From NCBI GenBank assembly GCA_030145195.1, contig JAQYVY010000010.1:16975-80974 (forward strand): a DNA stretch of 64,000 bases, given 5' to 3'. Source of the DNA: Desulfuromonadales bacterium (GTDB taxonomy: Bacteria > Desulfobacterota > Desulfuromonadia > Desulfuromonadales > BM103). Below, in pieces: positions 24,788 through 33,769 of the stretch (the stretch's first letter is position 1; each line of letters starts with the position of its first letter). A program made the translations under genes and the position numbers. A model generated the notes under the pieces. That model saw only the letters and a program-made list of their open reading frames with translations. It had not been told where the DNA came from and made no database searches.

Positions 24788-25344
24788 CAGAAGGCCTCCC
24801 TGATTTCGAGGGAGAAACTGACCGAGCTTTGGCTTGGGCCGCTGGGTTGTTTGGTTTCTGTTTCGTTGTGTCGACTCAGATATGCCTGGCTAAAATCCTC
24901 TGAGACCAGAAGATTATCCAGAAAAGCGGTCATGGCCGGAACATCGCGGGCAACAGCAGTCAACTGCAAAGAACGACCCTGAAAATTCGGTTGCACGTTA
25001 AGAACACTGACATCATTTGGCAAAAGTTCTTCTAAACGGGTCAGCAGTGCGGTCCAGTGAAATTGGTCGGCAGCGATGATATCGTTGGTTGCGGCAACTT
25101 CCACCATCGTCTCGGCGTAACTTTTCGTACTATAATCCTCGGGGATGCCCTTGATGCCAGACAACTGCGCATTTAATTCGAGAAACCGACTCTCGAGCAG
25201 ACTCAATTCACGATAATTCTGATAACCGTAATAACTATTGATCGCCAGCAACAACAGTAAAAAGCCGCACGCAACGAGCAGCCAGAGGCGAATGTCCTTC
25301 CGGTTCAGATAAGGTTTACTGGCGAGATTAAGTCGGATTTCCAT
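24787..25344 (-). CDS. pilN: PilN-like inner-membrane assembly protein
   Basis: 185 residues beginning MEIRLNLASKPYLNRKDIR, the conserved cytoplasmic INLxP-type peptide that docks on PilM. It then has a membrane helix (about 21-40), a coiled coil and a periplasmic domain with FHWTALLTRLEELLPNDVSVLNVQPNFQGRSLQLTAVARDVPAMTAFLDNL. It bridges PilM in the cytoplasm to PilO. It starts 7 bp after the pilM-like gene. Confidence 0.88.
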   Translation of the reverse strand: MEIRLNLASKPYLNRKDIRLWLLVACGFLLLLLAINSYYGYQNYRELSLLESRFLELNAQLSGIKGIPEDYSTKSYAETMVEVAATNDIIAADQFHWTALLTRLEELLPNDVSVLNVQPNFQGRSLQLTAVARDVPAMTAFLDNLLVSEDFSQAYLSRHNETETKQPSGPSQSSVSFSLEIREAF

Positions 25345-25351
25345 ATTCTCT

Positions 25352-26260
25352 TCACATCATGCGTTCTGCCGCACCAAGGGCGGCAATGACAGATCCGACA
25401 GGCTCAAGCCCACCGGTTTTCCCTTCCCCACTGAACCTTCGCAACGACGGATCCAGACATTTGACTTCACGCTCAAAAGCGGCGACAAGCAATTTATCGA
25501 CATCGTCAACTAAACCCGGATCAACATGCGCAAAGATAGCACAGCGCTTCATCGCCGGGAAAGTCCCGTAAGCGTCAACCAGGGTTCGATTGATCTCACG
25601 AAAAGCACTTTGCGGATCAGGTTTAATCTCTCTGACCCGTTGATAACAGAGGTTGCCGTCGAGAACATATTGGATGCTCAACAGGCCATTTTCCAAGCCG
25701 ACCAGAATAAACTCATCGCCTAAATTAAGGCGGGGTCGATAATAGTTATAAAGATTCAGCGAGTGGAAGTCGACTTGCAAAGCATGGCGATCAGCTTCAT
25801 TAACCAGATCTTCATACTGTTCAAGAACCGACCGGGCAATCGCCGCAACGATACAGCGTTGGTGTCCATCCTCTTTCTTTTCTATCACCTGGTAATCAAG
25901 ATGAACCTCGGCCGGTGCTACGGGCAGATTGGCCTTGAGTCGCCACTTCAGAATTTCGATGCCTTCAGCTTTCGACTTGAAGGGTGCATCCACTTCGGTA
26001 AGGTAAATTTTCCCGGCGCGATCCGGCAAACTCAGAGCGATCCGCTCCTCCGACCCGGCCAAAGCATCAACCCCGCGCCGCAAGCCCTCAACAAAACGCC
26101 TGGCGTCTCGAATATTCGGTTTCTGGCTGGAGAGTTCAATAACGCCTTCCAGGCTCTCGAAACGCAGCCCAACCAAACGATTGCTTGGCCGATTATGTTG
26201 CAGCGCCGCCAGATAGAGACCCGCAGGCTGAATGTCGACTCCGATAAAAATCCGGCTCAT
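25352..26260 (-). CDS. pilM: PilM/GspL-like actin-fold assembly protein
   Basis: 302 residues, without membrane segments. The start IFIGVDIQPAGLYLAALQ is the phosphate-1 strand of an actin-like ATPase, and FILVGLENGLLSIQYVLDGNLCYQRV and a terminal VIAALGAAERM fit the remaining fold. Conservation is weaker than in classical PilM, suggesting a GspL-cytoplasmic-domain-like member. It would connect the GspE ATPase to PilN. It starts 4 nt inside the gspE end. Confidence 0.78.
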   Translation of the reverse strand: MSRIFIGVDIQPAGLYLAALQHNRPSNRLVGLRFESLEGVIELSSQKPNIRDARRFVEGLRRGVDALAGSEERIALSLPDRAGKIYLTEVDAPFKSKAEGIEILKWRLKANLPVAPAEVHLDYQVIEKKEDGHQRCIVAAIARSVLEQYEDLVNEADRHALQVDFHSLNLYNYYRPRLNLGDEFILVGLENGLLSIQYVLDGNLCYQRVREIKPDPQSAFREINRTLVDAYGTFPAMKRCAIFAHVDPGLVDDVDKLLVAAFEREVKCLDPSLRRFSGEGKTGGLEPVGSVIAALGAAERMM

Positions 26261-27990
26261 GGTGTGTTCCCTACGGGGTCAGCGAAGGTCACCCGATTAA
26301 TTTCTTCCAGAGTGGTGACCCCAAGCAACAATTTTTCTACAGCAGCGTCACGCAAGAAGGCGGTTCCAGCCTTCCGAGCTGCCTCTTTCAAGCGACTCAC
26401 CGAAGCTTTGTTAATGATCAGATCGCGCAGATTATCATCAAGGTCAAGCAGTTCAAGAATCGCCGTCCGGCCATGGTAGCCCTGACCGTTGCATTCTTTA
26501 CAACCTGCGCCCCGGTAAAAAGTGTGATCTTTAAGCTTGTCGTAGTCGAGGCCAGACGCGGCAAAGGCCTCTCGGTCATAGGTCACTTCCTGCTTGCAGT
26601 GGACACAAATCTTACGCACCAGCCGCTGGGCGGCAACACAGTTCAGGCAGGACACGAAGTTGTAGGCGTCAATCCCCATGTGCAGAAAGCGGCCCAACAC
26701 GTCGAACACATTATTGGCGTGCACCGTGGTAAACACCAGGTGTCCGGTCAAGGCTGACTGGACTGCAATCTGGGCCGTTTCGGGGTCACGGATTTCACCG
26801 ACCATGATCTTGTCTGGGTCGTGCCGCAGAATCGAACGCAGACCACGGGCAAAGGTCAAGCCCTTCTTTTCGTTAACCGGTATTTGCACCACGCCTTTGA
26901 GCTGATACTCCACCGGATCCTCAATGGTGATAATTTTTTCTTGCTCGTTGTAGATCTCGGTCAAGGCGGCATACAGGGTCGTGGTTTTACCGCTACCGGT
27001 CGGGCCGGTCACCAGCACCATGCCATAAGGCTCACGGATCATGCGCCGAAAGCGGATCAGTTCATGACCCTCGATACCAAGCACATCAAGCGTCAGACCA
27101 TGCAGATCTTTGGCGATGCTCTCCTTATCGAGAATTCGGATAACCGCATCTTCGCCAAAAATGCTCGGCATGATCGAAACCCGGAAATCGATTGACCTCT
27201 CACCCATGCGGACTTTGAATCGGCCATCCTGGGGGATACGTCGTTCAGAGATATCCAGTTCACTCATAACCTTGATCCGAGAAATAATCGGACCTTGGAA
27301 GCGACCGTCTAGAGGCTCTGTCGCCCGGAACAACACGCCATCAACCCGATACTTGATCTGCACTCCATCGGCACTGCTCTCGATATGAATATCGCTCGCA
27401 CGTTTTTTCAAGGCATCGAACAAGGTCGAATCGATCAGACGAATAATCGGGCTACTGTCATCGGTCAACTTCTCGATAGACAGAACTTCCTCACCTTTGT
27501 CCGTTTCCTTGACCAAGTGCAGTTTGAAATCTTCCGAGACTTCTTGCAGAACCTGCTTTGAACCATGGCCATGCTCCAGCAAGGCGGTGATCGTCTTACC
27601 GGAAGCAACCTGGCAGATCAAGGGCATATCGAGGAGCATTTCCAGTTCGTCAAGCTCGGCGACACGGGTCGGATCAGCAATCGCAATCGTTAAACCATCA
27701 TCAGTACGCTGTAGCGGGATAAATGCAAAACGAATCGGCAGATCGGCCGGCAGGGATGCAGCAAGTTCCAGATCGGGAACCAACTGACTCAAATCAACAT
27801 AATCAAGGCCAAACTGTTGAGCCAAAGCCTGGGCAACCCGATCGTCGGTGAACAGACCTTCAGCAATGGCAGTCTCGCCAAAACGTCGTCCCGACTGGCG
27901 TTGTTGCTCCAGCACCAGGCGCACCTCGGCCGGGGCGATGATGCCCATCTCGACCAGAATTTCACCAATTTTACGATGCTCAAACGACAT
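26257..27990 (-). CDS. gspE: Type II secretion/pilus assembly ATPase GspE (PilB)
   Basis: 577 residues. An N-terminal MshEN-type region (IGEILVEMGIIAPAEVRLVLEQQ, residues 5-150) precedes the N2 domain (RASDIHIESSADGVQIKYRVDG) and the motor: Walker [10 protein letters not shown], Asp box IITIEDPVEY, Walker B IMVGEIRDPETA, and His box TGHLVFTTVHANN. The zinc-binding CxxC pairs are CVHC and CKEC. It hydrolyses ATP to drive pseudopilus assembly with GspF. The gene lies 15 bp after gspF. Confidence 0.95.
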   Translation of the reverse strand: MSFEHRKIGEILVEMGIIAPAEVRLVLEQQRQSGRRFGETAIAEGLFTDDRVAQALAQQFGLDYVDLSQLVPDLELAASLPADLPIRFAFIPLQRTDDGLTIAIADPTRVAELDELEMLLDMPLICQVASGKTITALLEHGHGSKQVLQEVSEDFKLHLVKETDKGEEVLSIEKLTDDSSPIIRLIDSTLFDALKKRASDIHIESSADGVQIKYRVDGVLFRATEPLDGRFQGPIISRIKVMSELDISERRIPQDGRFKVRMGERSIDFRVSIMPSIFGEDAVIRILDKESIAKDLHGLTLDVLGIEGHELIRFRRMIREPYGMVLVTGPTGSGKTTTLYAALTEIYNEQEKIITIEDPVEYQLKGVVQIPVNEKKGLTFARGLRSILRHDPDKIMVGEIRDPETAQIAVQSALTGHLVFTTVHANNVFDVLGRFLHMGIDAYNFVSCLNCVAAQRLVRKICVHCKQEVTYDREAFAASGLDYDKLKDHTFYRGAGCKECNGQGYHGRTAILELLDLDDNLRDLIINKASVSRLKEAARKAGTAFLRDAAVEKLLLGVTTLEEINRVTFADPVGNTP

Positions 27991-28005
27991 GAATCTCGCT
28001 CCGCG

Positions 28006-29208
28006 TTAACCGACAGTTCCGGATAATTGAAAAATCGGGATATACATGGCGACAACGATGCCGCCGATGAGCAACCCCATGGTCAGCATCATCAACGGTT
28101 CAACGATTGTCGTCAAACGATCAAGTCGACGTTCGACTTCGCTCTCATAATATTCAGAAACATCGGTCAACATATCAACCAGCGAACCGCTGGTTTCTCC
28201 AACGCCGATCATACGCAGGGCAATCACCGGGAAATTACCAGTCTGTTCCAACGCTTCAGAAATCTTAGTTCCTTCCTGTATGCGAACAATCGCACCCGAA
28301 AGTCGTTTTTCAAGGAGTCGGTTATTCAACGTTCCGCGCGCCATCTGCAGAGACAGCACAATCGGAATTCCGCTGGCCAGAGTTGTGGCAAAGGTGCGGC
28401 AGAAAGTCGAAAGGGCATATTCACTTAACATTTCACCGAAAAAAGGCAGCTGCAACTTGATCCGATCCAAGAAGAAAGCGCCACGCTCGGTCCGGGCAAA
28501 AAATCGGAACGCAAAGGTACCCAAAATCAGCAGTGGCAACCAAATCGGCAGGCCATTGACCATGCCATTGGCAACAGCAATAACCAGCCGAGTCAACAGC
28601 GGCAGTTGCACACTGGCATCGGCATAGACTTGGGTAAAACTCGGAATCACATAGAGCATCAGAAAACCGACGACAATGGCAACCGCAACCGCCAGTATTA
28701 TCGGATAAAAAGTCGCGCTACGAACCTTGGCTTTAATCGCCTCGACGCGCTTCTGGTAATCTATATAGCGGCCCAAAGTAATCGGCAGGTCGCCCGATTG
28801 TTCTCCGGCGCGTAGTGATGCAACATACAACTGGGGGAAAAGTTTCGGAAAGCGTCCGAAAGAATCGGAGAGCGAGTTTCCCCCTTTAATATCAGTGCGG
28901 ACATCCTGAAGCGTGTTCAACAGACTCCCGGCTTCCATACGATCGACCAACGTGTCAAGGACCTGAAGGATGGGCAAGCCGGAACGAAGTAAAACCATCA
29001 ACTCTTGATTCAAAGCCAGGAACCGACGCCCACTCAGACTTCCGCCAGAGCTCTTGGAGAACCAACGCAAAGAAGCCTTTCGAATTTTGAAGACAAAGAA
29101 ACCTTGCTCCTCAAGACTCTCCTGAAGTGCTTCACGGCTCTCCGCCTCGAATTCCTTTTCCAGCACCCTCCCATCGGAGGTGCCAATTTTACAGCGATAA
29201 GTCGACAT
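28006..29208 (-). CDS. gspF: Type II secretion/pilus inner-membrane platform protein GspF
   Basis: 400 residues with two tandem T2SF domains. The first has RFLALNQELMVLLRSGLPILQVLDTL and ASLRAGEQSGDLPITLGRYIDYQKR; the second has FCRTFATTLASGIPIVLSLQMA and MIGVGETSGSLVDMLTDVSEYYESEVERRLDRLTTIVEPLMML. Three membrane helices lie near residues 170-190, 220-240 and 370-390. It forms the rotating platform for pseudopilin insertion. It is the first gene of the leftward gspF-E-pilM-N-O-P-gspD-pseudopilin operon. A TATAAT lies at 29273-29278 without a convincing -35. Confidence 0.95.
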   Translation of the reverse strand: MSTYRCKIGTSDGRVLEKEFEAESREALQESLEEQGFFVFKIRKASLRWFSKSSGGSLSGRRFLALNQELMVLLRSGLPILQVLDTLVDRMEAGSLLNTLQDVRTDIKGGNSLSDSFGRFPKLFPQLYVASLRAGEQSGDLPITLGRYIDYQKRVEAIKAKVRSATFYPIILAVAVAIVVGFLMLYVIPSFTQVYADASVQLPLLTRLVIAVANGMVNGLPIWLPLLILGTFAFRFFARTERGAFFLDRIKLQLPFFGEMLSEYALSTFCRTFATTLASGIPIVLSLQMARGTLNNRLLEKRLSGAIVRIQEGTKISEALEQTGNFPVIALRMIGVGETSGSLVDMLTDVSEYYESEVERRLDRLTTIVEPLMMLTMGLLIGGIVVAMYIPIFQLSGTVG

Positions 29209-29280
29209 TAGCCTCGAAATTTAACACATGACCCGACAAAAATGAATGAAAAACCCGCTTAAATTCTCCGACATTATAAC

Positions 29281-29307
29281 AAAACGACCGGTCTTAACGA
29301 CCGGTCG
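29281..29307 (-). terminator. Intrinsic terminator after the cytochrome genes
   Basis: A 9-bp perfect stem CGACCGGTC/GACCGGTCG with loop TTAAC is followed on the minus strand by TTTTGTT. It ends the leftward cytochrome cluster 57 bp after the octahaem gene and separates it from gspF. Confidence 0.8.
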
Positions 29308-29363
29308 CATGATAATTTGTTGGTTAATTCCTGAAACACCTAAACTTCTGTCTGAGTATAGAG

Positions 29364-30506
29364 TTAATATTCTTTTTCAACATGCTCAACGCCATGACAG
29401 TTTAGAGAACAGGAACCCTGGCGTGCAGCAGTACCCTGAGCATCGTACTTTAAATCACCATTGATATTTTCAGAGACGATCCTCTCGTTAAATCGTATCA
29501 GATGCTGATATTCGCTACTGCCATGGGCATCGTGGCAGGTAAAACAGGAGGTACCGTTAAGCCCCATCATGCGCCCCTGAATATGTAGCGAATGATACGG
29601 AAAACTCTCGTCACTCAGAATACTGCTCCGGTTGTGGCATTCATAACAAAGAGCATAGGCGTGAGAACTCTCGGGGAACTCGTCGTCCATCTGATAGTTC
29701 AACACCAGCAGACCGGGATAGTTGGAACCGTGTGGCCCCTTCGGGCTAGCGGGGTCATCACTACCGTGACAATCGCTGCAACTGATTCGTGAAATATCCT
29801 TCGGACGCTCTTTCACCGCAACATAAGGTTCCTTGAGACTGACCACATAAGTACTCCGCCCTTCCGCCTCAACCGGATGGAACGAAGGGTTGGTCGATTT
29901 GAACTCGGCATGCTTGTTGGTAGAATCTCCAAGACGATTGGCACTTTCCGAATGGCAACGATAACAAAGTTCATATTCTTCAGAAATCTCGACTATGAAG
30001 TTGCCCTCACGGCGGCCTCTAAGGCCCTGGTAGGGTTTCTCCTTATCGGTCGCGTGTGGGTTATGGCAATCGACACATTCGGCATGACGGGCAGCGTTGA
30101 CAACCGTTTCCGGGAGGTCCTCAAGTTGACGGTGCACACCCTTCACAGTTAAAACCGGGTGACTGTAGGGTTTGCGCAATTCAGCAGCAATATCGTCGAG
30201 CGAAAAATTTGCATTTTTTTTCAGGGAACCGGTTGCAACGGCCTGTTCACGGGTAGAAGCATCGCTATGGCAATCGAAACAGGCATTTTCTTCACCACTC
30301 AAGGAAATATTCATGCCCTTATGACAAGCTCGGCAGCCCTTTGGCATGACCGATCGATCTGCGTGGCTACCGACAAGCACACCGTCCTGCAGCGCATGAA
30401 CATTTGTAGCGGGGGCCAAGACCAGCGCCGTAAAACATGTTAAAGAAACCAGCAGAAAAAATCGGCAGCCAGCAAGATGTGATTTTATTCTTTCACAACA
30501 AGACAT
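29364..30506 (-). CDS. Periplasmic multihaem c-type cytochrome (7 CxxCH plus one CX3CH)
   Basis: 380 residues: signal peptide ending near ATNVHA, then haem motifs CRACH, CFDCH, CVDCH, CYRCH, CSDCH, CYECH, CFTCH and a C-terminal CSLNCH, which has one extra residue between the cysteines. Several CxxCHNPH/CxxCHDAHG contexts resemble doubled-CxxCH families (PF09699-type). It probably carries electrons in the periplasm or outer-membrane space. The ATG at 30506 is chosen because it starts the signal peptide. It lies 23 bp after the tetrahaem gene in the same direction. Confidence 0.88.
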   Translation of the reverse strand: MSCCERIKSHLAGCRFFLLVSLTCFTALVLAPATNVHALQDGVLVGSHADRSVMPKGCRACHKGMNISLSGEENACFDCHSDASTREQAVATGSLKKNANFSLDDIAAELRKPYSHPVLTVKGVHRQLEDLPETVVNAARHAECVDCHNPHATDKEKPYQGLRGRREGNFIVEISEEYELCYRCHSESANRLGDSTNKHAEFKSTNPSFHPVEAEGRSTYVVSLKEPYVAVKERPKDISRISCSDCHGSDDPASPKGPHGSNYPGLLVLNYQMDDEFPESSHAYALCYECHNRSSILSDESFPYHSLHIQGRMMGLNGTSCFTCHDAHGSSEYQHLIRFNERIVSENINGDLKYDAQGTAARQGSCSLNCHGVEHVEKEY

Positions 30507-30529
30507 GATTATCTTCTCAAACGATATGA

Positions 30530-31348
30530 TCAAGGCACAATATTGTGCAGTGGCGGCGAACCGATATAAGAACCACCGATATGACATGCGTTACAGACAT
30601 CATTATAGGCATCAATAAAGACATCACTGGTTTGCCGCCAGAAAGGTGGCAAAGCCGCGTTATCCAATTGGGCATCATAGTGTGGATCGTGACAGGTCGT
30701 GCATTGCATCCGGCTCGAACCGTCCAGCGGGGTATCCACAAGGTCGGCGGGATCTGGCACTTGGTATGTATTGGACCGAAATGGATTAATGTCATTATCG
30801 ACAATGGTCTGGGTATAAATGAATGAAATCGGGTGCGATGAGGTAAGATCAACCACCGAGGAGACCAAATCATTCCCGCCCAGCATTGCGATTGTCGTAT
30901 TGTCGGCCAGATCACCGATCGCGGTAATACCATCATGGCACGACATACAAAGCCGCGAGGAACCATTGGGATATGTCACCGAACCGTCGGCAGTATAACC
31001 GGTTCGATCGGAGGCGTCGGCATTGCCAATATCACCTTTAATCGCCAGCGGTTGCGCATAGAGTTCGAAACTGGAAGCATCTGGGGACGGACGATTCCAG
31101 AGTGGAGTATCCGCCTGTGAAGAATGCGGCGTATGACAGAACACGCAAATTTGTGTCGTCCCACCGAGAACCACAGAGGGATCAGCCGCTTTGGGTTGAG
31201 CGACATCATGGTTTGCATTGAAGGACAGGTTATGTTTGTTCTTAACGCTTGAAAGCTTACCAAGCGGACCTTCGGCAGCAAAAACAACTCCAGAGCCCAA
31301 AAAGGCGAAAGCTACAAGCACCCAGGAAAAATTTAGAAGTCGATACAT
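30530..31348 (-). CDS. Tetrahaem c-type cytochrome resembling OmcE
   Basis: 272 residues. The signal peptide (MYRLLNFSWVLVAFAFLGSGVVFA) is cleaved near residue 24-25. Four haem motifs are at residues 68-72 (CVFCH), 134-138 (CMSCH), 216-220 (CTTCH) and 252-256 (CNACH). ICVFCHTPH followed by PLWNR, LCMSCHDG, HPISFIY and QCTTCHDPH is the pattern I associate with OmcE, the tetrahaem Geobacter cytochrome that polymerises into extracellular filaments. That likeness is from memory and untested. It is 98 bp downstream of an NHL lipoprotein gene and followed by an octahaem cytochrome. Confidence 0.85.
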   Translation of the reverse strand: MYRLLNFSWVLVAFAFLGSGVVFAAEGPLGKLSSVKNKHNLSFNANHDVAQPKAADPSVVLGGTTQICVFCHTPHSSQADTPLWNRPSPDASSFELYAQPLAIKGDIGNADASDRTGYTADGSVTYPNGSSRLCMSCHDGITAIGDLADNTTIAMLGGNDLVSSVVDLTSSHPISFIYTQTIVDNDINPFRSNTYQVPDPADLVDTPLDGSSRMQCTTCHDPHYDAQLDNAALPPFWRQTSDVFIDAYNDVCNACHIGGSYIGSPPLHNIVP

Positions 31349-31445
31349 GACAATTACCGTAAAATGATTCGAGAATTTAAACTCAACACCCAAAGAAAAA
31401 TGCAAAGAACACACCAAGGGGGACAAGAAACTGCGGATCATCCAG

Positions 31446-32486
31446 TTATCGAGCAATCTGAAAAACCTGAACCCGGTGGTTATAGGAGTCTGCCACAAAT
31501 AAACGCTCACCGCGGTCGACATAAAGACCTGCCGGAAGGTTGAAATGACCTGGCTGATTGCCCGCTTTACCCAAATGAGTAAGCAGATTTCCAGTCATAT
31601 CGAACACCTGAACATTGTCAAATGCCGCATCAGTGACAAAGATATGCCCCAGCGAATCAACAGCAACCCCCTTGGGTCGGGCAAAGTTTCCCGGAGCATC
31701 CCCAACCTGACCGATTATCCTTATCAAGGCACCGTCTCGAGACTGAATTTCCAGTTGAAAAGACGCTGCTGACAGAATCAGAAGCTCACCGGAAGGCCCC
31801 AAGGCCACATCAACCGGCCGATCAAATTTTTCTCTGCCTTCAGCCTTACTGAAGATCCGTTTCAAGAAATTTCCAGCCGCATCAAAGACAACGACGCAAC
31901 CACCAAGAACGTCAGCAACAAACAGACGACCCTCGTCATCAATCGCCAAGCCCGCCGGTCGCTTGAAACCATCAGGAAGAGACAATTTAAAAAGCAGAGC
32001 AGTGCTCTCTCTATCAAGGACGAAGATTTGACCAAGAGCAGCATCAGAAAGAAAAACCCGGCCTCGCTGGTTGTCTACCGCCACCCCTGCAGGCAAGACC
32101 AGCCGAACACCATCAAGTTCCTGAACATAATCAACCTTCTCTCGGGAGAGATCTACCTTGTAAAGCAAATGTGAACCACTATCAGCAACCCAGACCGCGC
32201 CAGCATCGTCGGCGGCAACGGCCAAGGGTGTCAACAACGGAATTTCGTTTTGCTCCTCACCCAGCAACCAGCGCCAGCTTTTCTGTTGTGTCGTGTTCTT
32301 TTTAAAATCCGCAGGGCCCGTAATCGACCGCAAAAAACGAATCCTCTCAATCGCTGGTGGCGGCGGCCAAGCCAAATCCACAGCGGAATCCCGCCAGACA
32401 ATATCCTTAGGGGCCACCCCACTACAACCAAAGAAGACACTGACCAACAACACGGCAGACAGCAGCAAAGAAAGCTTCTTCAGCAT
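31446..32486 (-). CDS. NHL-repeat beta-propeller lipoprotein
   Basis: 346 residues. A signal peptide with probable lipid attachment at Cys21 (VFFGCSG) is followed by six NHL-type blades, each with a PxGVAVD or PAGLAIDDEGRLFVAD motif: PLAVAADDAGAVWVADSG, PAGVAVDNQRGRVFLSD, PAGLAIDDEGRLFVAD, PVDVALGPSGELLILS, PKGVAVDSLGHIFVTD, PAGLYVDRGERLFVADS. Its role with the cytochromes may be scaffolding or export of the filament. The ATG at 32486 was preferred; a GTG at 32498 is possible. The gene follows the PPIase gene by 15 bp. Confidence 0.9.
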   Translation of the reverse strand: MLKKLSLLLSAVLLVSVFFGCSGVAPKDIVWRDSAVDLAWPPPPAIERIRFLRSITGPADFKKNTTQQKSWRWLLGEEQNEIPLLTPLAVAADDAGAVWVADSGSHLLYKVDLSREKVDYVQELDGVRLVLPAGVAVDNQRGRVFLSDAALGQIFVLDRESTALLFKLSLPDGFKRPAGLAIDDEGRLFVADVLGGCVVVFDAAGNFLKRIFSKAEGREKFDRPVDVALGPSGELLILSAASFQLEIQSRDGALIRIIGQVGDAPGNFARPKGVAVDSLGHIFVTDAAFDNVQVFDMTGNLLTHLGKAGNQPGHFNLPAGLYVDRGERLFVADSYNHRVQVFQIAR

Positions 32487-32501
32487 AAAAACGACCACAA
32501 A

Positions 32502-33461
32502 CTAGTTGGCAACGTTCTGAAGGCGATACTTATCACGGTTCTGTTGCATCCATTGTTCGTAGAGCTCGGCGCGTGCATCCTGCTTAAGTTTTTTATTGAT
32601 CCCAATAGATGCTTCTTCATAAGTCAATTGACGCGAGTCTTTGACGTCATCCATTTTGATAATATGATATCCATACATCGTTCGAACCAGACCTGAGATC
32701 TCACCGGCCTTCATCTCCTTCAGGGCCTCATCAAACTCCTTGACCGTCTGTCCGGCATGAAAGCTCCCCAAGCTTCCACCGACATACTTACTGCGATCAT
32801 CAGACTCGTAATAGGCCAGATTGTAAAAGTCCTCCCCAGACGAAGCTCGTTTTAGAAGTGTTTCGGCACGTAGCTGAAGCTCCTCAAGCTCAGTTTTATT
32901 GGAAGCAGGATCAACGCGTACAAAAATCTGGCTTGCCGTATACAGCTTAGGTTGATGGTAACTCTGCTGGTTTTCTTCATAATAAGCCTTCACAGTCGCC
33001 TCCGACACATCAACAAGATTATCGACTGCCTCGGTTTCCGCCTGTTTTGCCAACAGGTTCAGATACATGTCTGCGCGATGACTATTTAATTGCTCAGCCG
33101 AAGCATTTTTAATCCCAGCACTGTTTTTGGCAAGAAAGGCTTGCCACTCCTGTTCAAGCAAATTCGGAGCAACCGCAATTTCTTCATCAACGGCATACTG
33201 AACCTTATAGGCTCTTTCAATCATCGCCTGCAACGCCTGTTGCCTGATTTCTTCGATTTTTTCCGGTTTGACGCCACCATGATAACTGACCTGCAAAGGA
33301 ATCATCTTCTGCATCTCACGCTGTACTTCCAAATCTGAAATATTGATATTTCCAACCTTGGCAACCACATCTTTACCAGCTTCAGCAAAAGAAAGCGTAG
33401 AACTACCAAGGAAAAAGGCAATCATGACAAAAAAATAGAGCAGCATTCTCGGATAAACCAT
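32502..33461 (-). CDS. Secreted PpiC-type (parvulin) peptidyl-prolyl isomerase
   Basis: 319 residues: signal peptide (to SLSFAEA, near residue 27), an N-terminal SurA-like chaperone region, and one parvulin domain (about 175-275: ASQIFVRVDPASN, DFYNLAYYESDDRSKYVGGSLGSF, EMKAGEISGLVRTMYGYHIIKMDD). The ATG at 33461 follows AGGAGAA; the TTG six codons upstream includes that site. PPIases of this kind often lie beside extracellular cytochrome genes in Geobacter and probably help cytochrome folding (family knowledge plus inference). It is the first gene of the leftward cluster. Confidence 0.92.
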   Translation of the reverse strand: MVYPRMLLYFFVMIAFFLGSSTLSFAEAGKDVVAKVGNINISDLEVQREMQKMIPLQVSYHGGVKPEKIEEIRQQALQAMIERAYKVQYAVDEEIAVAPNLLEQEWQAFLAKNSAGIKNASAEQLNSHRADMYLNLLAKQAETEAVDNLVDVSEATVKAYYEENQQSYHQPKLYTASQIFVRVDPASNKTELEELQLRAETLLKRASSGEDFYNLAYYESDDRSKYVGGSLGSFHAGQTVKEFDEALKEMKAGEISGLVRTMYGYHIIKMDDVKDSRQLTYEEASIGINKKLKQDARAELYEQWMQQNRDKYRLQNVAN

Positions 33462-33541
33462 TATAAATTCTCCTGACAAAGGGAAGTCTAATTAACAACT
33501 CTATTATTATAGAGAAAGTACACTTAACAAGTCAATTGTCC

Positions 33542-33580
33542 AAAAAAGAAAGGCGACTCCTCTGCATCAAGGAATCGCCT
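33542..33580 (-). terminator. Intrinsic terminator after the tRNA cluster
   Basis: Arms AGGCGACTCC (33551-33560) and GGAATCGCCT (33571-33580) form a stem with one mismatch, followed on the minus strand by TTCTTTTTTG. It lies 11 bp beyond the last tRNA and before ppiC. Confidence 0.85.
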
Positions 33581-33590
33581 CTTCTTAACG

Positions 33591-33667
33591 TGGCGGGGCT
33601 GACGGGACTCGAACCCGCGACCTCCGGCGTGACAGGCCGATGTTGTAACCGACTCTACTACAGCCCC
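33591..33667 (-). tRNA. tRNA-Asp (GTC), copy 1
   Basis: 77 nt including encoded CCA. Acceptor GGGGCTG pairs with CAGCCCC; the anticodon stem TCGGC/GCCGG holds loop CTGTCAC with anticodon GTC; T loop TTCGAGT. Identical to the copy at 33770-33846. Confidence 0.96.
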
Positions 33668-33685
33668 GCAAATCAAAACAAACTA

Positions 33686-33761
33686 TGGTGGGCGAAACAG
33701 GGCTCGAACCTGTGACCCTCGGCTTGTAAGGCCGATGCTCTCCCAGCTGAGCTATTCGCCC
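33686..33761 (-). tRNA. tRNA-Val (TAC)
   Basis: 76 nt with encoded CCA. Acceptor GGGCGAA pairs with TTCGCCC, D arm GCTCAGCTGGGAGAGC, anticodon loop CTTACAA (TAC) and T loop TTCGAGC. Confidence 0.96.
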
Positions 33762-33769
33762 ATATTTAA

